A stretch of DNA of 64,000 bases from Lasiodiplodia sp. COLG20 (Eukaryota; Ascomycota; Dothideomycetes; Botryosphaeriales; Botryosphaeriaceae), in the NCBI GenBank assembly GCA_009801085.1, contig VNWV01000009.1, forward strand, positions 982,501 through 1,046,500. Direction: 5' to 3'. This document shows positions 33,962-46,684 of the stretch, in pieces. The notes beneath the pieces were generated by a model. The model was not told the DNA's origin and searched no databases. It saw nothing but the letters and a program-made list of their open reading frames with translations. Each line of letters starts with the position of its first letter. The stretch's first letter is position 1. The position numbers and the translations under genes were made by a program.

Positions 33962-35659
33962 TTAATCGCTCTTCCTCCCAGCGCCGCCATTGGCCATCGA
34001 GCGGGTGACGCGCCTCTCTGGCTCCGCAGTGGTGGGGGCAATCTTGCTGCCGACATTCTCCTTTTTAGAGGGAATAGTCAGGCAGTTGATACCGAGGAAG
34101 TTGCAAATGCTGGACACGACCAGAACGGCCCAGTTGGTATAGACGATGGCGGCGAAGACGAAGTAGCTTCTCAGGTACCAGAGCTCTACTTGCGCAGTGA
34201 CAGGCGCCCATGCCAAGCCCAGGTGCGGGAGATTGACGAGAATAGCACCGCCGATGAGCGGAACGAGCATGACGGTCCAGTACGGGAAAGGCTGGCGGGT
34301 AAGATGCGCAAGAATGATTTTCGTCGTCATGCGTCCGAAGACAAGACTCATGGTCAGGCACCATAAGACAAGATGGCCGCCCGTCTTGTTCCTGTCATCC
34401 CAGTCTTCCAAGATGCTCGAGTATGGGCTTCCCAGCCATGCGCAGGTCGCGGCAGTGAAGACAATCATAGGCGTCCACTCCTGGAAGACGGGAAGAACTG
34501 GCTTTCCCTCAGCACGGCGTGCGCGGGCAACGTTGACGACGCAGGCAGGCAAATGCGCGATGAAGAAAGAGCCCAGGAGGATGGGAACCCAGAAATCACG
34601 GAATGTCGTCATCGGGGAAATGTACCCTTCCAGCGAGGGGAAATGGCGGACCAGCGAAGTGGACCAAATCTCAGGTCCATAATGCGCAGACATGATCATC
34701 ATGGAACAGGCAATGATGAGACCCTCTGGAAACTGGTCAGCTCTGAGCCAATTAGACGCCAAAGCCTTAGGAGCGCTTACCCGTCGGGCCATTGAAATAG
34801 CCAAGGTACAAAGTATGAGTATGGTATGTTTCCCACGTCGAGAAGAACATGGGAAGACAGGGGATCAGGGCAGTGAAAGCGCCGGTTTTCGTGGCTCCGT
34901 AGCCCATCGCTGCGGTCTCGAGCAGGCTGCCAAGGGTGCAATTGAGAGAATCGATGCCATGGCTGCAATGGAGGGTTAGAAAGACGACGCATCATGGGTC
35001 GAGTGAGGACATACTCAAACAATTCTCCCAGTCCGCTTGAAGTTCCCGTGCGCCGAGCCTGCTTGCCGTCCACGTTGTCCATGGTGGAGTACCTGGAGAA
35101 ACATGTGAGAAAGTGGGTCTTGCCAAGCGCACGAGCATCTCTTACATCCAAAGGCCAAAGGCAAAGCTGTAGTATATCCACGTAGGCGCCTGTGCAGGCA
35201 TCAGCATGTTGGAGTGATTGCGCTCGGGTCCAAGGGGCTATACCGGTCCGACAAGATCAGGGACGAAAAGCTCGAGCAGCGCTACATTGCCGAGAATGAA
35301 GAAGAAGCCCAGCAGGGTGACCATGTTCGGGGCCAGCCATAGCGGCAGGAGCTCGACGAAGGCATTCCACTGTACCACGGCTATGTCAACATGGGCGGGC
35401 GGGGCGGGCGGCGCATGAGAGGCCTACGTAATGTTTGAGGATGTAGCGCGAGACGAAGCTCTTGTCGACGCTCTGGTACTTGTATGTCTTCAGGTGGGCC
35501 AGAGCCTCCTCAGACACGCATTCGTGAGCGGCGGTGTCTGCTCACAGACGCAGCTTGTCAGCGGTTGGCATGCAACGGAGCGCGGAATGGAACGGTACAT
35601 CGGCTCTGGATCTGGTCGTGGATCTGGGACTCGAGGTCGCCGGACTTACTCTTCCCCAT
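33962..35659 (-). CDS. ept1: sn-1,2-diacylglycerol ethanolamine/cholinephosphotransferase (EPT1/CPT1)
   Basis: Seven exons: 35659-35650, 35537-35428, 35369-35244, 35189-35146, 35092-35015, 34962-34781 and 34725-33962; 437 aa. The first exon is only 10 nt (MGK plus one base). The CDP-alcohol phosphatidyltransferase signature DGx2ARx8Gx3Dx3D is complete and spans the exon 5/6 junction (DGKQARRTG to ELFDHGIDS). Around it lie SVDKSFVSRYILKHY, WLAPNMVTLLGFFF and several hydrophobic segments consistent with about eight to ten membrane helices. It would transfer phosphoethanolamine or phosphocholine from CDP-alcohol to diacylglycerol in the ER/Golgi (last Kennedy-pathway step). Which headgroup is preferred cannot be told from sequence. 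Confidence 0.94.
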
Positions 35660-36435
35660 GCTTGCAGGTTGGTCTCGGGGGCACGGGCTCAGGGAAGGCA
35701 AAGAGAAAAAGAAGAGAAGGTTCGGAAGGCGTGGGAAGTCGCGACGCCATGCACCCTACGCGGATCGGAGTGTTGCGCGGACTGTTGGTCAGGGCGGAAG
35801 CTCGGGGGTCGGAAATTCGCCAGCCGCCGCATGTGCTTTGGAGGAGCGAGGATCAGGGTGCCGAGCACCGCCCAGCACGCAGGGGTCTGCGCCAGCGACG
35901 CCCGCGGCCGCTCATGACGTGCCGCACGCCGCGAGTCTGGGGAAGATGCTCGACTTGCGCGCCCCGGAGTCGTTGTGTCGCCTTGGGGGTAAATACAGGC
36001 ACTGCTATCGCCCGCCGCCGCCCTCCCTATCCGCGATCCCCGATAAGCCTGCCTGCCCGCCTGACTCGCGCGCCCCACGCAGCCAGCAATTTTTGTGCAA
36101 ACCGTCTGGCACCACAACCGGCCGACCTGCTGCCACACAATTAGGGCCGCTCACCGCCGGCTGAGTCGGCACCGCTCCTGTGGCGCAAACAGGTGGGCTG
36201 TGCGGCGGTGCTGCCTGCGCCTCTACTCAGCTCGCTCTCCCTTGCATTTTTAGAGATTAATCTTTCGATTGCCTGCACAATGATACATTCTGCTGTCTCG
36301 TGTCTCTCATGACTTCATGTTCTCGTGAACCACCCTGCGATAACATCCCAAATAGGAAATCCCATTATACACCACTCCATAGCGCCACATCTAGGTAACT
36401 TGCAAGAGCCCAGGCCGGACCGCTGTGCGTGCTCC
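35660..36435. other. Intergenic: EPT1 promoter and small membrane protein 3' flank
   Basis: 776 bp, GC-rich near EPT1. Long open frames through this stretch are compositional artefacts of high GC. Nothing else seen. Confidence 0.45.
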
Positions 36436-36801
36436 TCAGCGACCTGTAAAAGGGCGGGTCGCATCGTCTGCGGCGTCGCCAGCGAACTTGCCAAGCGGGT
36501 TATTGACAGTGCCGCCCGCCAGGTTTGCGACACCCTTCCTGGCCTCCTTGATTTCTTTCTGGTCCGAAGCAGGCACCTTGTTGATTTGGTCTGCAGCACG
36601 TACGTCAGCGTCCATATTGCATGCTGCAGCGGGCGGCATACCCTTGACGAGGTAGGACGCCTTGTTCTCGCCCATCGTCTTCAAGGCCCTTTCCTCGAGC
36701 TCGTGTTTGAGCGCCGGGGGGATGCCGAAGAAGTAGACGTAGACGGATAGGACGGCGAGAATGCCGGCAAAGACGGAGAAGACTGTGGTTGCGGTGGGCA
36801 T
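36436..36801 (-). CDS. Small single-pass membrane protein of unknown function
   Basis: Exons 36801-36642 and 36590-36436, 104 aa. The N-terminus is one hydrophobic helix at about residues 6-29 (VFSVFAGILAVLSVYVYFFG), followed by a charged cytosolic or lumenal tail (LKHELEERALKTMGENKAS). Splicing of a 51-nt intron joins LVK to DQINKVPASDQKEIKEARKG. The C-terminus is Gly/Asn/Ala-rich (GVANLAGGTVNNPLGKFAGD). I do not recognise the family; the layout resembles small conserved fungal organelle-membrane proteins. The spliced frame and good junctions support a real gene. Confidence 0.75.
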   Translation of the reverse strand: MPTATTVFSVFAGILAVLSVYVYFFGIPPALKHELEERALKTMGENKASYLVKGMPPAAACNMDADVRAADQINKVPASDQKEIKEARKGVANLAGGTVNNPLGKFAGDAADDATRPFTGR

Positions 36802-37663
36802 CTTGGCTGGATTTGGCTGTGCTAGTGGCCCAGGAGCGCGATTTGGTGGTAGATCGTCTGCGGCTAGTAACAATAAAAAATACGGCTGACAGGAGAGCGC
36901 GTCGAATTCTAGAGACGAGGTTTATTATGTTGGTGGATGGTGTTTATAAGACTGTTGTTCTGTACCTATGACGTCTGTCGCCGAGCAAGCTGGTTTTGGC
37001 CGCCGATGCCTTGTTGCCGCATTGCACGGCAGCATCGGCCGCCTGAGAAGCTGCCAGGGACTCGCAGAGCAGCTGAAGGATAGCAAGCGCAGCGCGGGGC
37101 GAGACCACGGGCGGGATGCGCCTCCAGCGCCAAAGCTGCGATCGCGACGCTCGCCTGGCCGCCAATCAAGGCGGGGCAGAGCTGGGCTGCCCCGGCCGCC
37201 CAGCTCAGGGTCCGTTGATAGCGGGCACGAAACGAAACGGCGCGACGACCTGGTGTTCGCACTTTCCGTCACTCGCGTTTCGCGCGTCCTGAGACACTAG
37301 CATAGCGTTTACGAACTCGCCGAGCTAAGCCACCTCCATTATCAGCCGCACGGTGTCAGCCTCGCGCAGAGCGGAAGCCGTGCCCCGCCTACCAGCACAA
37401 TTATCAGCTCCAGCCGCTCACACCCAAGCAGGCGCCGTCGTGAGACCTGTACTTTCTTTCGTCACAACCTCTTTTTCCGTCCTTGCCCTCGGGTACTATA
37501 CCTGGCGCTCAGCCTGACCTTCGGGCCGTTGCTTCCACGCTCCCCTCCTGCGCCTCCGCTCTCTGCTGCACCTCTCCTCCGCACGCCCTCAGCTTGACCG
37601 AAAACCTCCTCCCTATCCCTACCCGAGTACAATCGCGAAAAGACAGGAGCCACAGCCGTCAAA
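36802..37663. promoter_or_regulatory. Divergent promoter region of the small membrane protein and CaM kinase
   Basis: 862 bp. A pyrimidine-rich stretch (37450-37620) precedes the kinase start. No coding frame supported. Confidence 0.5.
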
Positions 37664-39125
<1,462 letters not shown>

Positions 39126-39513
39126 GGAGTCTACTGTTAAATACATTCTTGAAGCGGGACATTAGAGAGCAGAAAGGCAGGCATGCATGCTGCCAAGGGT
39201 TTCATTGCACGGGTTCCATGATATTCTTGTTGATTAGCGATACCCTCTAGGAAAACAAAATCGACACATGCGGTATCCGTGGTCGCAAACAGCGCATCCG
39301 TAGTTCACTGAGGGCCCCGTGGAGATTGTTGCCGGTCACGTGCGATTTCTTAGCTGGAGTTTGGGCCAACACCTTGCTTGGCACCGCGATCGAGACGCGA
39401 TTGAGCTGCTGTTGGCAACACGCTGCTGCGCACCACCGCGACCACCCCGAAGCGCATTCACGCCCGCCGAGCCCCAAGGCCTGCTGCGCACGCCGCAAGC
39501 ACCCGCACGCACG
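39126..39513. other. Intergenic: kinase 3' flank and RSC gene promoter
   Basis: 388 bp between tandem plus-strand genes; no separate feature recognised. Confidence 0.5.
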
Positions 39514-42318
39514 ATGGAGCGCGAATCGAAGCGCAAAGCCGCAACGGCCGCGACGCCCGAAACCGAGGGTCGCGCATCCAAAAGACAGAAGCTGCCGGTA
39601 AGTGTGCGCTCCGGGCATGCGAGGCGACATTGCGAGGTGGCGCTGGGTGTCGCAGTCAGGGCTGTGGATGCGTCGCGGTTGAGCTGCCTGGTCCAACGCG
39701 CGACGCTTAACGGGCTTCGGCCTTGACCAGCACCAGGCTGTCCACCCTACCCGCTCGCTCCCCTCTTCAAACCACCGCAGCCGCCGCGAGCTCGCCCGCC
39801 AGGCCTCAGGCCCGCTGCAACCACCGCCGCGAAGCCGCCTTTCCGCCTGCAACGCTAACACAATGCGCCGAGCTCCAGGACGACGACAATGGCGACAAGG
39901 AGACGCCAGAGACGACTTTCGTCAAGGGAATGAAGTTCCTCGAGACCATGAAGGCGGCGAAGGATAAGACGTAAGTGCTCCGCCCTGCGCGCATGCAGCC
40001 CGTCGCTGATCTGCTTTCCCGAATCGCAGCGGCCGCCCCATTGCGACCAGCTTTCTCGATCTTCCCGACAAGGTACCTATCTACCGCCAGCGCCTCCGCC
40101 TGCCGTCTAACCTGCCTGCAGGATACCATTCCCGAGTACTACCAAGAGATCAAGCTACCCATCGCTTTCAGCACCATTGAGGTATGCCGTTCCGCCGCCC
40201 TTTCACGATACTTCCGCATGTTTTCCAGTCGGTGCTTAAGGACTCTGCGTGCATGGACGATGGGTTCTTGTTGCGCAGCTTTGCAGCAACGACTAACTCT
40301 GCATTAGGCCAAGCTGCAAGCCAGAGAATACTCCACTCTTGCCGCTGTCGAGAGCGACGTCAAGCGCATGGTCAACAATGCGAAGCAGTTCAACGACAAG
40401 AACTCCGCCATATACGCCGACGCCGAACGCGTGCGCAAGACAGCCTCCAATTTCATGACCAAGAACAACCCGGCCTATAGGACTCCAGGATACTCGGCGG
40501 TTGCTACGCCCATCCCAGGTGAAGAGGCAAATGGCGTCTCTAGCAGCGTCACTCGCCAACTCAGTGAGCGTCCGAAACGCAACGCCGCCGTTGCTCAGAT
40601 TGCAACCCCGAGCATCCAGGCCACGCCGTCAAGAACGCGCAAGTCGGAGAGGAATCCGACGCCACGGCAAGAACAGACTCCGGGCCAGGAAACAGACTTT
40701 CGAGGCAAAACCTTCCAGGAGGCTCAGGAGGCGCTTGTCCAGGAATTCATTCACTACGCTGACCCAGAGGAGTAAGTCTGGATGCTATCTGTGCCTTTCG
40801 AAAAACCAATTCTCACGACCAAGCAGGGGCCTTCAAATATATCAACCCTTTGTCAACCTTCCGAATCGCAGTTTGAAGGAATATTACGCTACGATCAACA
40901 CGCCCATGTCCCTCAACCAAGTCTTGAAAAGGATTCGGGGCTGGATCAATCGCGAACATGGCTTCAGCGGAACGAGTGATTTCAAAAACTGGCAGCAGCT
41001 TGAAGAATGCGCCCGCCTCATTTGGGAGAACGCCCGGGAGTTCAACGAGGATGGCAGTGACATGTATAACTTGGCCGGCGAATTCGAGGTACTTGCCATC
41101 ACCTCAGATCTGCCTAGGTAGCTAACACGCCTTAGGAACACTTTAAGCGCCGGCTGGCGGACGCGATGGAGAAGGTCCCGGCGCCGAAACAGACGATCAA
41201 GCTTACTATGGGCTCGCAACAGCAGCAGTCTCAGCAACAGAAGCCGTCCGGTATCAAGCTCCGTCTAGGCGGAAACAAGAATAGCCCTGCGCCAAACGCC
41301 TCGACACCCGGAACTCCAGGCGCACGTAGTTCAAGCACACCAGGCGTCATTGTTGACAATGATGCGCTAGAACGACAGCAAAAGCATGTTCAAGCCGGGA
41401 TGAATGGACAGAGGCCACCATCATCGGGAGGACCTGTATGCAAGCCCTATCAATATACGCGTCTCATTGGCGCAGCTACTAACAACGGCTTTGCAGGGAG
41501 TTAGCACCACACGCAGCGGATCAGCCGCATCACCTGCACCTAACGGAGTGAAAAGTGAGAATCAGGCAGGCCAGTCGCCCGCCCTCGACAGCATACGCCC
41601 GTCCAGTGCGGTACCCGACTCACGGCCGGGAGCTTCTTCGCAGCCTCCGGGTAACTCAGCGGCTCCGCCTAGTGCTTCTCGTCCGGCGAGTGGAAGCCCA
41701 TACACCAACGGGCACGTAGCCATGGCTCATCCGTCGGCTCACTCGCTGAATGGGTTCGACAACAAGCACCGCCAGCCTGGATCCAGTATGTTCTCAGTCA
41801 CTTCCAACGATCCTTTCTTCGATACTGACTATGAGGCAGATATGGCCGACGCCCTCCTCCCCAATGTGGCTATTCACAGCCATCCAGCTCTGAAGCTCAG
41901 TCGACCATTCAAGTTCAACATTCCGGCGTCGCAAACACTGTCACAACAATCCATCACGATTTCTCTTCCAGGGTCGCATTCGTCGATCCAGATCAAGCCG
42001 TTTGTTCCGGTGGCTCAAACGCAACGGCCTTGGCGACTTTTTGTCACTGTCAACAACACGCGCATCTCGGAAGTGTACCAGCCGCCGACGCAGCAACAGG
42101 CCAATTCAAGTGGTTCACCCGAGAAGCCGCAGCAGCAGGCACGCGAGAAAGGCCACCCGCTCTTTGAAGCGAGGCTGCAACCTGGTGTCAACCGGATTGA
42201 CATAGAGGTGGTTGCGGGAACGGCACCGATGCAGGTCCGTGGACAGCCGCCACCGAAAGAGCGGGATGCGGTCGAAATGGAAAAGTGCACGGTCTTCGTG
42301 AACTTGATGAGGGCATAA
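39514..42318 (+). CDS. RSC chromatin-remodelling complex subunit with two bromodomains (RSC4-like)
   Basis: Eight exons: 39514-39597, 39879-39970, 40030-40072, 40122-40181, 40308-40771, 40827-41088, 41136-41435 and 41497-42318; 708 aa. A short basic N-terminus (KRKAATAATPETEGRASKRQ) leads to bromodomain 1 (IPEYYQEIKLPIAFSTIE, then MVNNAKQFNDKNSAIY). Bromodomain 2 follows (YYATINTPMSLNQVLKRIRG, then ENAREFNEDGSDMY). The tandem layout and the C-terminal beta-rich region (FKFNIPASQTLSQQSI) resemble fungal Rsc4, which binds acetylated H3. The asparagine of each acetyl-lysine pocket is present (NNAKQFN, ENAREFN). A BAH domain, expected for Rsc1/2, is absent. The first intron is 281 nt. Confidence 0.88.
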
Positions 42319-42997
42319 TGATATAACAAACATTTAGAATAGCCTATCATCGCAGAGCATCGACGATGGATGTCTTTTCTATCCCCAAGGGAACAAGATT
42401 TGCATACCGGCATGGCATCGTGAACTCGGGAAGGGCTGCTTGCTGTTTTTGTATTTCTCATCTTCAGATTCTTCCAGGTGCATTTGCAAGCGGGTGGTGC
42501 TGGCGAGCAGGCCGGTCGGTTTTTTGGGTTATTAAGAGAATCGACCAGGGAAACACGGGGCCCGTGGAGTGGTGTACTACTGGGCGGGTTTGAGTCGTCA
42601 TTGCAAATCAATTTGTATTCCTTTTGACTGATCAGTGTAATTGGATGGGATGATTTAGGAAAACCAGGGGCCCACAGCAGAGGGTGTGCACCCATGCTCT
42701 GATATCGTAGGTTCTCCAGGCCCCGGACTACCCTTCCTGAGGGAGATACACGGCCCAATCGGAACATAGCGCAGTCTCGCCTTCCCCAGTTTCTTGCTGT
42801 AACCCCTCCCAACCCCCCAACCGCCTGGAGTGTAGGTGATTTACAGAGAGCCGACGTCGGACTGACGTAATGCAGAGCGAGCTGTGCATTTGCACTCACA
42901 CGAAACATATATCAATGTACGTCTGTCTAAGAGCATTGCTCCTCACTCGACCCGTTCTGCACGCTGTATAGCTTTGATCTTGCACGACACCTGCACT
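42319..42997. other. Intergenic: RSC gene 3' flank and ComA-like gene promoter
   Basis: 679 bp. A minus-strand open frame running from 42908 into the RSC 3' end is an antisense shadow. The ComA-like frame is open back to an ATG at 42884, so a longer N-terminus is conceivable. Confidence 0.45.
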
Positions 42998-44020
42998 ATG
43001 TCCTTCCTGCGTACTATTTCCCGTCCGGCCGGGAGAACAACACCCAAGCCTTTCTCTCGTCCATTCTCATGCCTTACGCCTCGCCTGTTCCCTTCCTCCA
43101 CTGACACGACCTCTCCCAAAATCCTTCTCGAAGACGAAGCCAACGGCTTCGGCCACATCCGTCACAACCCCGTTCCGCCCAAGCCGCGCAGCAAGGGGGT
43201 GACGGAGATTCGGGGGCCCTACTACAGCGTCATGGGGCCGCGGTACCTGTCGGACGTGCTGGAGACCATGGGCCACCACGTCGACGGGCTCAAGTTCGCG
43301 GGCGGCTCGTTCTCGCTGTTCCCAGAGCCGCAGCTGCGCGAGCTGGTCGACATTGCGCACCGGCACGGCGTGTACATCTCGACCGGCGGCTGGATCGAGC
43401 ACGTGCTGGCCGGTACGGGCGGCGACGTGGGGAAGGGCGTGGAGAGGTATCTGGAGAAGTGCAAGGACCTGGGGCTCGACGTCGTCGAAGTGAGCACCGG
43501 CTTCTTGAGCCTGCCGCCCGATGACTGGCTGCGGGTCGTGGACCTGGTCCATCAGAAGGGGCTCAAGGCGAAGCCGGAGCTGGGCATCCAGTTTGGCGCC
43601 GGCGGCGACACTGAGGCCGGCGAGTTGGAGGCCATGGGAACAAGTGACCCGAGCAGGGTGACGAACATGGCGAAGAAGTTCGTGCAGGCGGGCGTGGAGA
43701 GGTGTATGATTGAGAGCGAGGGCATTACCGAGAATGTGAATAAGTGGCGGACCGATGTCATTCAGCAGATTTTGAGAGAGGTGCCCATGGAGAATGTCAT
43801 GTTTGAAGCAGCCGACCCGAAGGTGTTCAACTGGTGAGTGGTTCCTCTTGGTCGCGCTCTCGAAACTGATGGCTGACGTTTACGCAGGTACATTCGCGAG
43901 TTCGGCGTCGATGTTAACCTCTTTGTCGATCACTCTCAGATTGTGCAGCTCTCCTGTCTCCGTCACGGCATCTGGGGCATGGCCGACACATTTGGAAAGA
44001 TCACGACTTTCCGGCCCTAA
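42998..44020 (+). CDS. Phosphosulfolactate synthase (ComA)-related protein, HSA32-like
   Basis: Exons 42998-43833 and 43888-44020, 322 aa. The body matches the ComA/HSA32 TIM-barrel family: TEIRGPYYSVMGPRYLSDVL, VDGLKFAGGSFSLFPE, GVYISTGGWIEHVL, DVVEVSTGFLSLPPDDWLR, KPELGIQFGAGGD and MIESEGITENVNKW. Archaeal ComA joins phosphoenolpyruvate and sulfite in coenzyme M synthesis; fungi do not make coenzyme M, and plant HSA32 acts in acquired thermotolerance. The fungal role is unknown. The first 35 residues are Ser/Arg/Pro-rich without acids, resembling a mitochondrial presequence. An in-frame ATG at 42884 would give a longer protein. Confidence 0.9.
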
Positions 44021-45302
44021 GCCTTCGCATTTACTTGAGCCTCATGAATAAGGAAACATGTTAGAACAGTCTATCATTTCATTCTCCAGACCGAAATTGA
44101 TTATCACTCCGCCTTTACATGACTGTTAAACCCTTTTGCAAAGTGCGAAATGAGTGGTAAAAGGGTTTGAAATGCTACCCCGGAGAAGTGCTAGTCCGCA
44201 TATATATATCTCACTTGCCCAACATTCTAAGTGGATATTCCCACTACATACTCATCCATATCGGATATGCCATTTTGTTACTAAGCATATTCTCCCTTGT
44301 TGAGGAATATAATCGTAGCATTTTCACTTCAGTCCTCGATGTTAGCCGCTCCACCCTCGTTCATGCCACATTGATAGACTCGGTCAGTATTTCACATATC
44401 CTAAACGAAACAGACTTTTGGCCTTTCTTTATAATACGGCAAGTCAAAAATCAATCTAGCCTTCACAGGCGTGTTCCATCCGTACTGTCATGCTAACTTA
44501 CAGCAGAAGTCACAGTGCGGCCTACGTGTCCTCAACTATTTTCAAGACGTATCACCTGCAGGCTTGAGAGGAAGAATATTCTTCGCGGCACGCTATGGCA
44601 TCACTTGCTAATAAATATTACGTTGTATCACAAGCGCGAAACAACGGATTTCCCTCCAGATTCTGCAAATCAGATGCGCCCATAGACAGGTTACGACTCT
44701 CAAGTGGCTAAAACTAGCCGTAGGAGGACCCACATCAAGTCAAGAGACTAAGGACATACAAATACGGAGAAGGTTATCAGGTAATACCGGACCAGCAGAC
44801 CAACCAAGGTACGTACCAACTCTTTGCAATTCATCCAATTTCTCTTGATGACTCAATCTGGTGTATGCAGGCGTTTTTCGACGTCAACCAAGGATACTGA
44901 CTGGGATGCCTGTGGGTTACTTGTCATATCTTGTTACAGATTTCTCAACAATCAGATCCAGCTCAGAACACTTGGCACGCAGGACTTGAAACTCTGGCAA
45001 AGATTCTAGAAGAAATATGGAGCGATGGTACTCTTCTGAGAAAAGGTTCCACGGCTGAGATGCCACGCCACCGGCTCGCCCATAGTCTTAACCAGGGTCT
45101 CAACATTAAAAGACGAATACCTCCCCGCTGTGGACGAAATGGACAAAAGTTACTTCCAACCGTATTGACCTAGTTATGGCAAGAAACTCCGAGGTCGTTG
45201 CTACTTGAATTAATCATGGTGGTGAGTGCTACACCCAACGAATATGCCGGGGGAAATGAAAATGCTCCAACCACTGACCATGGAATTTAAATAAGCAGGG
45301 AA
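44021..45302. other. AT-rich intergenic region
   Basis: 1.28 kb with lower GC than the gene-dense flanks. About 110 bp past the ComA-like stop, AAACCCTTTTGC (44128-44139) pairs with GTAAAAGGGTTT (44157-44168), a 12-bp stem with one G-U pair and a 17-nt loop, possibly a 3' UTR structure. Short open frames (44824-45173) look non-coding. Confidence 0.45.
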
Positions 45303-46684
45303 ATGGTAGCGCCCAGCAATCACCTCCCGACTCATGTTATTCTGGGGATCCTGAAGCACTTCCAGAACATGCCTTGCAACCGGCATCCGCATCCCTGGGT
45401 GCTGTACGACGATTTTCACATTTGCGAGTGTGAGACCATCTGCAGCTTCTGCTCGTTGGACATGCAGCAGCCGGAGGCGCTGGTGAAGCACGTCTACTCT
45501 GCACATTTGTCCAGAACTGTCAAAAACTACAAACTTTTTCAATCACTATTCCAAGTATATCTGAAGCGTGCTGATGCCGTTCGAGAACAGTAGTAAGCCT
45601 CGATGCACACATAGCGTATTTCGCTCACAGGATTCAGAAGATTTGCAGCATCACATCTCCATGCGTCTGTGTGGATCACTTCGACCTTGCCCCGAAAGCC
45701 GACTCCTTACAGGAGAGCTCCGTCTCCCAGCGACAAGCGGTTATCCAAAACGAAATTGTCCCTAGAAACCGACCGCTTCCTCAAAGCGACGCAGCTTCAC
45801 ATCACAGGTTAGAGTTCCAAGGAAACGATACTAATCATAACCAGCCAGCCCTTCCAACGAGACAGGTCTCCCTAGACAACTCAAACCCCCCTGCATACAC
45901 ATCCTCTCCAAGGCCCAGGTCTCAGAATGAGGCAAAAACAGGGGGAAATAGGAATAACTATGGCTCGAGCTCTTCTTGTGGAATAGCTCTCATAGGAACT
46001 GCAGGTACTACTGTGCAGATGCGCGGGTGTCCGGAATCTTGGACATCAAGGCCTGGCCATCCCAATCCACCTCTACCATCTATCCTCTCCGAAGCTCAGG
46101 TCAACATTACCACCACCACACCAGCAGCACCTCAATATTTATACGAAGCCCAACATATGTCCGCTGCAGGCCAAACCGACCAGTTCGTAACGAACACTAT
46201 CCACTCAACACTGCCACCCGCTGATTTCGTTAGCCCGTCAACTTTCACCGATTACTCGCTATTTCCCCAGCAAGGGCAGCTGAACGACCCATCCACAGGG
46301 CTCGGCTCTTACTCCTATCCACCTCTTCCGGACCCGGTCACGGTTGGCACAGTGACCGAATACGCTTACGATTATCCGCATGCCCCTCAGCAAGAAGCCC
46401 ATCCGTCCTCCTACACCGGCATCTCTTTTCTCGCCGACCATTTCCCACCCGCTGGATACTCAAACACCCCATTCACCAACTCTCCAATGAATTTTCAGTG
46501 GCAAGAGCCTTCTGAGCCGTCTCTACCAGTCCCTGGGCAAATGCAGCCGAGCCAAGACGCCATCGACTTTTTTTTCCATGGGACAACAGACACCGGCCTC
46601 CAACAACATCAACAGCAACATCGACAGCAGCAGCAGCAGCAACAGCAGCAGACAGCTTATTTTCCTTCCCACGCACAGACGTAA
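45303..46684 (+). CDS. Putative C2H2 zinc-finger protein with polyQ tail (gene model uncertain)
   Basis: Tentative exons 45303-45589 and 45631-46684, about 446 aa. The N-terminal part has a C2H2-like pattern, C-x2-C-x12-H-x4-H (CSFCSLDMQQPEALVKHVYSAH, positions near residues 49-70). The rest is a long Pro/Ser/Gln/Tyr-rich low-complexity region ending in a CAG-encoded glutamine run (46620-46660), as in fungal transcription-factor activation regions. The joining intron would be 41 nt with a weak GTAGTA donor, below the normal size here, so two genes, a different splice, or a damaged locus are alternatives. Composition is AT-richer than the neighbours. Function is not assigned. Confidence 0.5.
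46610..46660 (+). repeat. CAG/CAA repeat encoding polyglutamine
   Basis: Runs of CAG interrupted by CAA, CAT and CGA near the 3' end of the C2H2/polyQ gene; likely length-variable. Confidence 0.9.
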
